Positions 31,374 through 38,006 of a stretch of 38,651 nucleotides of DNA are shown piece by piece. Position 1 is the first letter of the stretch. Every line of letters starts with the position of its first letter. The translations under genes and the position numbers were made by a program. Location: positions 1 through 38,651 of the IMG/VR virus record IMGVR_UViG_3300045241_000022. The stretch is one strand, 5' to 3'. The notes beneath the pieces are model-generated. The model ran no database searches and was not told where the DNA came from. It worked only from the letters and a program-made list of their open reading frames with translations. The DNA comes from a virus.

Positions 31374-31928
31374 ATGCCCATACCCCTGGAAGAGAACAAG
31401 CCGATCCCCAGCGTCAAGCTGCCCGAGATCGACAACACCGTCAGCTTCGCCATCGGACATACCAAGGTCGTGCCGTGGAACGACATCTCCACCGGCAACG
31501 TCAAGGTTGGCGAGGACGGTAAGGAGCGCACTCAGGACCGAGTCGCTGGTGTCGTCGTCTCCGGTACCGGTGTCGTCGGCACCAAGAAGGACGGCTACGA
31601 GAAGGTCGCCCCCGGCCAAGACGTGACGTTGTACTTCAGCGGTCACCACCGCTGGGAGTACATCCAGGCCAAGAAGGCGCACGGCACCCTCAACGTCGGC
31701 GACATCTGCACCTGCACGTACGTCAGGGATGAGGCGTCGCGGATGGTGGGCGGCAACGCCAAGCACGTCTGGGATGTCTCGATCCGCGCTGCCACCGGCG
31801 ACGAGCAACAGTACGTCGACCAGGCTGAGGCGCTGTACCGACGCCTGTCGTCGCAGGTGCTCGAGCCGGCTGCCTCTGGCGGCTACGGCGGCAGCTCATC
31901 CAGCGCCGACGAGGAAGACCCCTTCTGA
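31374..31928 (+). CDS. SSB-like protein with acidic DEEDPF tip
   Basis: A 184-residue protein starting at ATG 31374 (GGGAG upstream at 31362-31366). A beta-rich N-terminal domain (about 1-140) leads into a Gly/Ser linker and the end SSADEEDPF, which closely imitates the acidic C-terminal tip of bacterial SSB (…DDDIPF) that recruits replication and repair proteins. The N-terminal part is not a recognisable SSB by sequence, but an OB-type fold is plausible. Position after a resection nuclease and before the helicase supports a single-strand-binding role. Confidence 0.68.
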   Translation: MPIPLEENKPIPSVKLPEIDNTVSFAIGHTKVVPWNDISTGNVKVGEDGKERTQDRVAGVVVSGTGVVGTKKDGYEKVAPGQDVTLYFSGHHRWEYIQAKKAHGTLNVGDICTCTYVRDEASRMVGGNAKHVWDVSIRAATGDEQQYVDQAEALYRRLSSQVLEPAASGGYGGSSSSADEEDPF

Positions 31929-31929
31929 C

Positions 31930-32382
31930 GTGACCGACCAGGAAGTTCCGCTTCGCTACCTCTTGCTCTACAGGAACAAGAAGGTGGGCTCGGGGTGGGC
32001 TCTGCCGCGCTCCGAAGGCGATCGCCTGTGGCGGAACTTCTGGTGGTCGATCGAGCGGCCGACGGTCGATTCATCGGCCTATGACGTGGATCTTCGATGC
32101 CGGGTTTGCGGTGCGACGTGGGTCGGTGCGCCGGGGGAGTCGTGTGACTGGTGCGCCCGACGACACGAGAACCTGATCGCCGGGCAGCGGACGTTGGTGC
32201 TCATGGAGCCCGAGATCGACATCGACGCCCACGAGAAGGACCTACGTCTCCAGATGGAGGCATGGCAGGCCCGGCTTCTGGTGGCCATCGAGGCACAGCT
32301 AGTCACCGCGGGCGAGGCGGACAACGTAGTCCAGGTATGGGCGGAGAAGGTGAACCAGTGGTGCTCAACCCAACCCGACTGA
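31930..32382 (+). CDS. Zinc-finger protein between SSB-like protein and helicase
   Basis: A 150-residue protein from GTG 31930. It has a C-x2-C … C-x2-C ribbon (CRVCGATWVGAPGESCDWC, around residues 58-76) and a helical, charged C-terminal part. Its location inside the replication block suggests a loader or accessory role for the helicase or ssDNA, but no family is recognised. It overlaps the next gene's start region by 25 bases. Confidence 0.62.
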   Translation: MTDQEVPLRYLLLYRNKKVGSGWALPRSEGDRLWRNFWWSIERPTVDSSAYDVDLRCRVCGATWVGAPGESCDWCARRHENLIAGQRTLVLMEPEIDIDAHEKDLRLQMEAWQARLLVAIEAQLVTAGEADNVVQVWAEKVNQWCSTQPD

Positions 32383-33389
32383 GCGACCGACTGGCCGTCG
32401 TCTCCACCAACGGAGCCCGCAATGGGCATGCCGAAGAGGAGCAGACAGAGCCGACCGACGTCCGCCAAGCGAAGCTGCGCGCCCGGCTACTCACCCCGTC
32501 ACAGATACGGGAGATGAAGCCGCCGCCGGCCATCGTGCCCGGCTGGCTGTCCAAGGGTGACCTAGCCGTGATCTACGGCTCACCGAAAGCGGGCAAGAGC
32601 CTGGCGGCACAGGAGCTGGCCAACTGCCGGGGAACGGACCGCGAGTGGCTCGGGCTGCCGACCGTACCCGGCTCCTCGCTCTACATGGCAGCCGAAGGCG
32701 TTGGTGGACTCGGCAAGCGCAACGTCGCCTGGGAGGAATACAACGGGGTCGAGATCGACGGCGTCCACTACCTGCCCGGCCGCATGAACCTCCTGGACAA
32801 CCTGATGGTGGGGGACATCGCAGACCTGGCGCTGGAGCTCGGCGTGGACATGGTCGTCGTCGACACGGTGGCGCGCGTGATGATGGGGGCCGACGAGAAC
32901 TCGGCCAAGGACATGGGACGCCTGGTCGACGGGCTTGACTACATCCGAGAGAAGACCGGCGCGCTGGCCCTCGGTGTCCACCACTCCGGCAAGGACGACA
33001 CGAAGGGGATGCGCGGGTCCACCGCGCTACTGGGGGCGGTGGACGGCGTGTTCGTCGCCACCCAGGCCAACAAGCTGCTGACGGTGCAGGCGGAGTACCT
33101 GCGTGACTTCGAGCCCCCGCCCCCGATCCAGGCACGCCTGGTGCCAGTTCTCAACTCGGTGGTGTTGGAGCCGATCACGGCCGCGGCGGCAGCCAACACC
33201 CCTCACCCGGCGCTGGTGTGCCTACGCGAGATCGACGACCCTGCCGGCGTTCCCACGAGCATCTGGCTCAAGGCATCAGGCATGGCCGAGCGGTCGTTCT
33301 ACCGAGCGCGCAAGGACCTCCAGACGGCCGGTCAAGTCATCAACATTGGCTCCGAGAAGCAGCCCCGATACAGGCCCGCGAACCCATGA
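32358..33389 (+). CDS. RepA-like helicase/AAA ATPase, probable replication initiator
   Basis: A 343-residue RecA-fold ATPase of the RepA/AAA_25 type. Walker A spans residues 74-81 (GSPKAGKS), Walker B ends at Asp169 (DMVVVDT), and 'LGVHHSGKDD' plus 'MRGSTALLGAVDGVF' are typical later motifs of the hexameric RepA helicase group. The last 60 residues resemble a winged helix (SIWLKASGMAERSFYRARKD), which could bind DNA. GGAGAAGG (32343-32350) lies 7 bases before GTG 32358. The direct-repeat array begins 4 bases after its stop, so it is the best candidate for the initiator that opens the origin. Confidence 0.8.
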   Translation: MVLNPTRLSDRLAVVSTNGARNGHAEEEQTEPTDVRQAKLRARLLTPSQIREMKPPPAIVPGWLSKGDLAVIYGSPKAGKSLAAQELANCRGTDREWLGLPTVPGSSLYMAAEGVGGLGKRNVAWEEYNGVEIDGVHYLPGRMNLLDNLMVGDIADLALELGVDMVVVDTVARVMMGADENSAKDMGRLVDGLDYIREKTGALALGVHHSGKDDTKGMRGSTALLGAVDGVFVATQANKLLTVQAEYLRDFEPPPPIQARLVPVLNSVVLEPITAAAAANTPHPALVCLREIDDPAGVPTSIWLKASGMAERSFYRARKDLQTAGQVINIGSEKQPRYRPANP

Positions 33390-33562
33390 ACCACTGCCAA
33401 CTGCCAATCACTGCCACACCACTGCCAGCACTGCCATGGCAGCGAGGCAACTACTGCCAAAAACCACTGCCAAACCCCCGCTCTTTAGAGCGGGTGGCAG
33501 TTGTGGCAGTGCCTGACACCTCACCGCGAGTTACTGCCACTGCCAAGGAGCCATCGCGATGA
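33386..33562 (+). CDS. Short ORF read through the repeat array
   Basis: A 58-residue frame whose ATG overlaps the RepA-like stop (ATGA) and whose TGA overlaps the next ATG. The product is made largely from the ACTGCCA repeats (NHCQLPITATPLPALPW) and has no domain. The perfect coupling at both ends suggests ribosomes may pass through the array. The protein itself may be unimportant. Confidence 0.35.
   Translation: MNHCQLPITATPLPALPWQRGNYCQKPLPNPRSLERVAVVAVPDTSPRVTATAKEPSR
33393..33545. repeat. Iteron-like ACTGCCA array, candidate replication origin
   Basis: ACTGCCA occurs nine times on the plus strand (starting at 33393, 33400, 33410, 33421, 33430, 33453, 33466, 33533, 33539) and twice inverted (33495, 33504). 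CTGCCATGGCAG at 33431-33442 is a perfect palindrome. A perfect inverted repeat CCCGCTCT-TT-AGAGCGGG lies at 33477-33494, between direct and inverted copies. Spacings of 7-13 bases between adjacent copies resemble iterons. Position directly after the RepA-like gene suggests an origin; binding is inferred. Confidence 0.75.
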
Positions 33563-33723
33563 CCTTCACCCCCACCCGCTACCTCAACCCCGCCTCCGCC
33601 ATCAGCGCCGTCACCACCCCCGCCGAGCTCGCCCGCTTGCTACGCCGGATCAGCTCGACGCGCGGTCAGGCCGACCGCGACCGCATTGCCTTCCTCGTCG
33701 ACCAGTTGGAGAGGCTGGGATGA
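33559..33723 (+). CDS. Small helical protein after the origin
   Basis: A 54-residue gene starting at ATG 33559, with AAGGAG at 33545-33550. The product (MTFTPTRYLNPASAISAVTT…) has a basic helix followed by an amphipathic one. It overlaps the next gene by ATGA (33720-33723). No family recognised. Confidence 0.6.
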   Translation: MTFTPTRYLNPASAISAVTTPAELARLLRRISSTRGQADRDRIAFLVDQLERLG

Positions 33724-33869
33724 AGCTCCTCGCCTTCCTCGCCGCCACGGTCCTCGTCGCCAACCTCGTCGCCTTCGGCGTCGTCCTGTGGATCGTCGTC
33801 CACGACCACACCGAGATCAGCACCCCGCTCGCCGATGAGGCCGAAGCGTGGCTCGAGGCGCAGACATGA
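33720..33869 (+). CDS. Single-TM miniprotein
   Basis: A 49-residue protein with one transmembrane helix (residues 3-26, LLAFLAATVLVANLVAFGVV) and an acidic tail. Coupled by ATGA at both ends. It and the next small membrane protein precede the translocase, which is itself membrane-anchored; a partnership is possible but unproven. Confidence 0.62.
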   Translation: MKLLAFLAATVLVANLVAFGVVLWIVVHDHTEISTPLADEAEAWLEAQT

Positions 33870-34015
33870 GACGCCACCTCCCGGTCATCCCCGTCCTCGC
33901 CGTCATCCTCGGTCTGGTGTTCAAGTCCGAAGGCCACGGCACCGTCGGTCTCGCCCTGATCGTCGTCGCCCTCACCATCGCCGCCGTCAAGTCAGGGCGG
34001 ATCTCATGGTGGTGA
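33866..34015 (+). CDS. Two-TM miniprotein
   Basis: A 49-residue protein with two short hydrophobic helices (about residues 6-19 and 26-41). It begins MRRHLPVIPVLAVILGLVFK and ends ISWW. ATGA overlap with the preceding gene. Unknown function; the layout resembles other phage membrane miniproteins. Confidence 0.6.
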   Translation: MRRHLPVIPVLAVILGLVFKSEGHGTVGLALIVVALTIAAVKSGRISWW

Positions 34016-34038
34016 CGCTCGTTACGCTGGCCCCGAGT

Positions 34039-34069
34039 GGCGCGGCAGGGATGTACCCCCTGCCGCGCC
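34039..34069 (+). terminator. Perfect 12-bp hairpin upstream of the translocase gene
   Basis: GGCGCGGCAGGG (34039-34050) and CCCTGCCGCGCC (34058-34069) pair completely across a 7-base loop. The sequence TTGTC follows. It may be a terminator/attenuator lowering translocase expression, or a leader structure 15 bases before the ribosome binding site at 34085-34090. Confidence 0.55.
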
Positions 34070-34098
34070 TTGTCCGAGACCCTCAGGAGGTCCTGAAC

Positions 34099-35811
34099 AT
34101 GCCGGATCGTAGATTCCGCGGACCCACCGTCGCACCTGCCCGCCACGTAGGCGGCCCGATCGATCGCCTCAAGCGGCTCGGGCAGATCGACTACCCGCCC
34201 ATCGCCATGTGGGCCGAGATGTCCGAAGCCATGCGCTACGCCAACCTGATCGCCGTTACGGCGCGCTGGTGCGGACGGTGGCGGGAGTACACCGCCCCCG
34301 CCGTGGCGTTCCTCGTGGCGCTCATGTGGCTGCCATGGGGCGCCGCCCTGGTCATCGCCCTACCAGTGGCCGCCACCGCCGGCTGGTTCCACGGCGACCC
34401 CACCCGCCACCGGTTCAACCGACGCAGCCAGCACGCCTTCCTCAGCTGCGGGATCTCACCCATGCCGAAGCTGATCGGCAAGCCCCGCATTGCCGATCAC
34501 GTCATCAGCGCCGTCTACGCCACCTCACCCGGCACCGACCCGCTCCGGCTCGAGCGAGCCTCGCGCCGGCTGCAGACCGTGTACCGGGCGCCATGCAAAC
34601 TCGTCCAGCGCACCGACGGCACATCGAAGCTCCGCATCGACCTCAAGGATCTGCTGGCCGAAGACCACCCGTTCAGCTCCGCCGCATGCACCCCTGACCG
34701 GGTGCTCATGGGCAAGGACCGTGACGGGCTCGCCTTCGAGGTGCCGCTCCTGGGCCATGCCTGGCTCATCGGCGGTGTGCGGGGCTCCGGCAAGTCCGCC
34801 GCCCTCAGCGCGCTCATCGCCCGCATCATCACGATGCCCCACGTCGAGCTCTACATCGTCGACCCCAAGCGGGGCTCGGACTTCGCCGCCTGGTGGCCGT
34901 TCGCCACCGAGGTCGCCGTAGAGCACGTCGACTGCATCGCTCTCATGCGCCGCCTGGCCTCCGAGCTCGATGCCCGCCAGGACGCCCTCACCGAGGCCGG
35001 GATCGAATCGCTCGAAGACGTCGGCCCCTCGGCCCGCTTCCCGATGCGGGTCCTGCTCATCGACGAGCTGGCCGACTTCACCCGCCAGAAGGAACTACGA
35101 GACCAGGTCGTCCCGCTCCTGAGCGCCTACATCGCCAAGGGTCGCAGCTCGGGCGATGTGCTCGTCTGCGCTACCCAGCACCCGTCGACGGCTGTGATCC
35201 CCACGGTCATCTCCGGGCAGTTCACGCAGCGCTTCGGGCTGCGTTGCTCCATCTCCCGCGCCACCAACGTCATCCACGGCGAAGGCGCGCTAGGCGACCA
35301 CTGCAACCTGTCGCACATCAGCCCGAAGCACCCCGGCCGCTGCTGGCACCAGGCCGGCGAGTTCACCGAGGTCGTCCTATTCGGCCTGTGGGGCGACAGG
35401 AAGAAAGCGGAGGTGGAGCGGCTGTCTACGTTGCGCTCTGCCGGTTTGGGAGTGGTGACCCCTGCGAAAACCCCGTCAAACGCCTCTCAGGGCAAATTAG
35501 AGCCCCCTCAGGGCAATTCTGAACCCAGCGACAGTGCTCACAACGGGTCATCCGACGGTTCGTCACCCTCTACGGAAGGCGGCTCAGCCGCGCTTCCTCC
35601 GAGGCGACGTCTCCGCAAGGGTGAAGCAGCCCCCCTCATTCGACAAGCCCTCGTGTCCGTCAACGGCTCCGGTCTCACCATCAAGGAACTCAGCGAGGCA
35701 ACCGGCATCCCTCAGGACACGATCCGAGACAACATCGGGCCCTCCGACGACGCGCCTGTTCCTGTCGTGAAGCTGACGAACTATCGCTACAAGCTCAAGG
35801 TCGGTTCCTGA
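34099..35811 (+). CDS. FtsK/SpoIIIE-TraB-like DNA translocase
   Basis: A 570-residue double-strand DNA pump. Residues about 64-98 carry two transmembrane helices (APAVAFLVALMWLPWG and following). The motor domain has Walker A at 226-233 (GVRGSGKS) and Walker B Asp322-Glu323 (LLIDELAD). Residues 500-570 form a winged helix (LTIKELSEATGIPQDTIRD) after a Ser/Pro linker, in the place of the FtsK gamma domain. The strong AGGAGG (34085-34090) fixes the ATG at 34099. TraB/TraSA proteins of Streptomyces plasmids and integrative elements share this plan and transfer double-stranded DNA between cells. Its role in a phage is unclear. Confidence 0.85.
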   Translation: MPDRRFRGPTVAPARHVGGPIDRLKRLGQIDYPPIAMWAEMSEAMRYANLIAVTARWCGRWREYTAPAVAFLVALMWLPWGAALVIALPVAATAGWFHGDPTRHRFNRRSQHAFLSCGISPMPKLIGKPRIADHVISAVYATSPGTDPLRLERASRRLQTVYRAPCKLVQRTDGTSKLRIDLKDLLAEDHPFSSAACTPDRVLMGKDRDGLAFEVPLLGHAWLIGGVRGSGKSAALSALIARIITMPHVELYIVDPKRGSDFAAWWPFATEVAVEHVDCIALMRRLASELDARQDALTEAGIESLEDVGPSARFPMRVLLIDELADFTRQKELRDQVVPLLSAYIAKGRSSGDVLVCATQHPSTAVIPTVISGQFTQRFGLRCSISRATNVIHGEGALGDHCNLSHISPKHPGRCWHQAGEFTEVVLFGLWGDRKKAEVERLSTLRSAGLGVVTPAKTPSNASQGKLEPPQGNSEPSDSAHNGSSDGSSPSTEGGSAALPPRRRLRKGEAAPLIRQALVSVNGSGLTIKELSEATGIPQDTIRDNIGPSDDAPVPVVKLTNYRYKLKVGS

Positions 35812-35996
35812 TGGACGGGAAGCGGCGAGGCGAGATCCATCGGCATGGCTCCTGCTATCGATGCCATCGTCCGATGCTGTGTGGTGATTGGGCCTGGCTC
35901 GTTGACGTGCCTGCCGTGAGGATCGCTCTAGACGCCACCGTGACGCGGGTTAGCACGTCCGTCCTGATGTGCGACGAGTGCGGGATGGCGGTCTGA
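35811..35996 (+). CDS. Zinc-ribbon miniprotein
   Basis: A 61-residue protein with C-x2-C (CYRCHRP) near residue 15 and C-x2-C (CDECGMAV) at the end, a probable zinc ribbon. The ATG overlaps the translocase stop (TGATG). Function unknown; similar in layout to the other zinc miniproteins of the operon. Confidence 0.62.
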   Translation: MDGKRRGEIHRHGSCYRCHRPMLCGDWAWLVDVPAVRIALDATVTRVSTSVLMCDECGMAV

Positions 35997-36244
35997 TGCC
36001 CGGCCGCTTCGAGGTCTGGCGCTACTCGCCGACGGTGGGCGACCACCCGGTAGCCGTCAACCGGTCCTACGGCAGCCTCGGCAAAGCCAAGCGTCGCGCC
36101 GATGCCTGTGGCGGGTACGTCATCGACAAGGCCGACGGCTGGACGATCCTGCACTCGTCGAAGGCCGACGCGGCGGCTCACAACACGCGCCGACACTCGA
36201 CCAGTGATGCTGATGTGCCTGAGCGGACGGGGTTCTGGTCGTGA
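35996..36244 (+). CDS. Small hypothetical protein
   Basis: An 82-residue protein from ATG 35996 (TGATG overlap). 'MPGRFEVWRYSPTVGDHPVA' and 'YVIDKADGWTILHSSKAD' suggest a small alpha/beta fold. No motif identified. The next gene overlaps as GTGA. Confidence 0.6.
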   Translation: MPGRFEVWRYSPTVGDHPVAVNRSYGSLGKAKRRADACGGYVIDKADGWTILHSSKADAAAHNTRRHSTSDADVPERTGFWS

Positions 36245-36783
36245 GCGTCCGCCGTGGATCACCCGCCAACGCCACCCGCTACGACCGTTGGCCCGAGCGC
36301 CGGGCGCAGTACTGGCGCGAGCACCACGACCGCCGCTGTGTGCGATGCGGGGCTCGACGGATCATGAAGGACGATGCCCCGCTGTGGCTGGCTGCCGGCG
36401 CTTGGTGCGTCCTCGTGTTGCTCGCAATCTGGCTGCATCGCTCGCTGCCCGCCATCGGAGGCACGCTCGTAGTGCTCGGGTGCGCGCTCTTGGCTCGGTA
36501 TCGCAAGCAAGCAGCGAGCGTCGCCATCGTCCTTCACCACGACAACTACCGGATGACGTCGGGCTGGGAGATGGACTCCGAGCTCCACCCGCTGTGCCAG
36601 CCGTGCCACAGGCGCGTGCACCGCTACCACGATCGGCATTGGCCGAAGGACGGGTTCGACCCGCGCAACGGCCGCTTCGACCAGGCGCTCTACCAGCACC
36701 TCGAGACCGCTACCCGTCGCGTCATCCGTCGAGGTCGCTGGCGTTGGCGGCTCGTGCGACGACTACCGGAATGGGGTGGGTGA
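36241..36783 (+). CDS. HNH-type protein interrupted by a transmembrane segment
   Basis: A 180-residue protein that reads like a small HNH nuclease split in two. The first zinc pair is C33-x2-C36 (CVRCGARR). The second half is 'LHHDNYRM…ELHPLCQPCHRRVH', with His99/His100, C119-x2-C122 and His123/His127, in the order expected for HNH. Between them, at about residues 46-86, lie one or two strongly hydrophobic helices (LWLAAGAWCVLVLLAIWL and GGTLVVLGCALLA). The nuclease domain would thus be membrane-tethered or built around a hairpin in the membrane. GTG start with GTGA overlap. Confidence 0.66.
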   Translation: MSVRRGSPANATRYDRWPERRAQYWREHHDRRCVRCGARRIMKDDAPLWLAAGAWCVLVLLAIWLHRSLPAIGGTLVVLGCALLARYRKQAASVAIVLHHDNYRMTSGWEMDSELHPLCQPCHRRVHRYHDRHWPKDGFDPRNGRFDQALYQHLETATRRVIRRGRWRWRLVRRLPEWGG

Positions 36784-36953
36784 TGGACGAGTTTCGTCCC
36801 TTGGCACAATGGCATGAGTCCTACCTACTTGACGCGTGTCCGCGTTGTGGCTTCGCACTCGACGTTCCTGACGACGCACTCAATCGGGCCTGTTCTGCCT
36901 GTGGTGCGATCGTGTATTCCGCGCTGGTCACGTTGGAGATCGAAGACCCATGA
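36783..36953 (+). CDS. Zinc-ribbon miniprotein
   Basis: A 56-residue protein with C-P-R-C and C-S-A-C pairs 15 residues apart, a classic two-knuckle zinc ribbon. The start overlaps the preceding stop (TGATG), and the end overlaps the WhiB start (ATGA), so it is coupled to WhiB. Possibly binds RNA polymerase or DNA; not shown. Confidence 0.66.
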   Translation: MDEFRPLAQWHESYLLDACPRCGFALDVPDDALNRACSACGAIVYSALVTLEIEDP

Positions 36954-37336
36954 CCGCCGTGTTCCCCGGCGACGAGCAGGCCGCCTGCATCGACCAGCCT
37001 CCTGCCGTCTTCTTCCCGCACGGTGCCACCGGGCGTCCACGACGCGGCCAGTACGTCTATGACCGCTACGCCCGAGCCCGCCTCGTGTGCGCCACCTGCC
37101 CCGTCATCGACGCCTGCCGCGCCTACGCCCTCGACGCCGACGAACGCTACGGCATGTGGGGCGGCCTCGACCCCCAGGAACGCTGGGAGATCCGCATTCA
37201 CGAACCACCGCAACGCCAATGCATCGACTGTGCCGAGATGGTCATCGGCCAGGCCCAGCGGTGCCGGCGCTGCGCCCGTGTCCGCGAGACCACGCGGGAC
37301 CGACGACGCAACCTTCAACGACGGCGAGCTTCCTAG
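36950..37336 (+). CDS. WhiB-family regulator with extra zinc ribbon
   Basis: A 128-residue protein with the WhiB iron-sulphur ligands Cys13, Cys47, Cys50 and Cys56 and the family turn GMWGG (68-72). WhiB proteins bind the primary sigma factor and alter transcription; phage versions such as that of TM4 affect host septation and superinfection. Unusually, the C-terminus adds a second C-x2-C-x10-C-x2-C motif (Cys91, 94, 105, 108) and an Arg-rich tail, so it may carry a zinc site as well. It lies near the end of the early operon and could drive the switch to late expression; that is inference. Confidence 0.88.
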   Translation: MTAVFPGDEQAACIDQPPAVFFPHGATGRPRRGQYVYDRYARARLVCATCPVIDACRAYALDADERYGMWGGLDPQERWEIRIHEPPQRQCIDCAEMVIGQAQRCRRCARVRETTRDRRRNLQRRRAS

Positions 37337-37362
37337 ATCCACCACAACCAAAGGGGCAACCA

Positions 37363-37998
37363 TTGGCAACCAAGGCGGGAGACGACATCACCAGGGGTCG
37401 GCTAGCACCCCAGCAACGTAGACACCGTGACGAGGCGGAGCTCCTGCTCCTCCTCGACCCCACCCTCCGATCCGACCTACGACGACTCGGCCACCACGTC
37501 GACCTCGTCGAGATGCACCCAACCGAAACCGACGGCTACAAAGCGAACCACGGCTACGACGGAACCGGATCGGGCGCCAAGTGGACCGTCGTCGAAGGCG
37601 GACAGACCATCACCGTCGACGCCACCAACACCGAAGCGGCCGCCATCAAGCGCACCGCCTACGCCCAACTCGACGAACACACCCGCCACGTCATCCGCGC
37701 CTCACGTCACCGAGCTGAGATGGTCGCCGCCTGGGCCAACATGGTCTACTCCCTCAAGCTCGCAGACCAGGCCCGCGACAACACCGAGGTTCCCGACGAG
37801 AAGACGTGCAGCTCGTGCCGCCGCATCGGTGTCAGCAACCCCGCCGATCACTGGGGCAACGTGGCCGGCAACCTCAAGGACAGCATGTGGACCTGCGCCC
37901 AGTGCTACACGTTCGCCTACCGCAACGGCCGACTACCCACCGCCGACGAGATGGCCCACCACCAGAAGACCGGGCGCTGGAGGTTGAAGGCATCGTGA
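37363..37998 (+). CDS. Zinc-finger hypothetical protein at the end of the early operon
   Basis: A 211-residue protein starting at TTG 37363, chosen because AAAGGGG (37350-37356) lies six bases upstream; the longer open frame overlaps WhiB. A charged helical N-terminus is followed by a mixed region (GYKANHGYDG…) and a helix-rich part. C-x2-C and C-x2-C pairs (CSSCRRIG … CAQCYTFA, about residues 147-187) form a likely zinc ribbon. No family recognised. It ends the early operon; a candidate RNA and a terminator follow. Confidence 0.66.
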   Translation: MATKAGDDITRGRLAPQQRRHRDEAELLLLLDPTLRSDLRRLGHHVDLVEMHPTETDGYKANHGYDGTGSGAKWTVVEGGQTITVDATNTEAAAIKRTAYAQLDEHTRHVIRASRHRAEMVAAWANMVYSLKLADQARDNTEVPDEKTCSSCRRIGVSNPADHWGNVAGNLKDSMWTCAQCYTFAYRNGRLPTADEMAHHQKTGRWRLKAS

Positions 37999-38006
37999 GG
38001 TACACT

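Noticed and set aside
33393-33545. CRISPR array
   Set aside because: Repeats are only 7 bases, occur in both orientations with 7-30 base spacing, and no cas genes beyond a Cas4/RecB-like phage nuclease are present.
35811-37336. Toxin-antitoxin pair among the small genes
   Set aside because: No recognised toxin fold and no typical two-gene pair of antitoxin DNA-binding domain plus toxin was found; the proteins are zinc ribbons, an HNH-like protein and WhiB.
37363-37998. Primase or replication protein
   Set aside because: The zinc ribbon alone could suggest a primase, but no Toprim, AEP or DnaG motif is visible.
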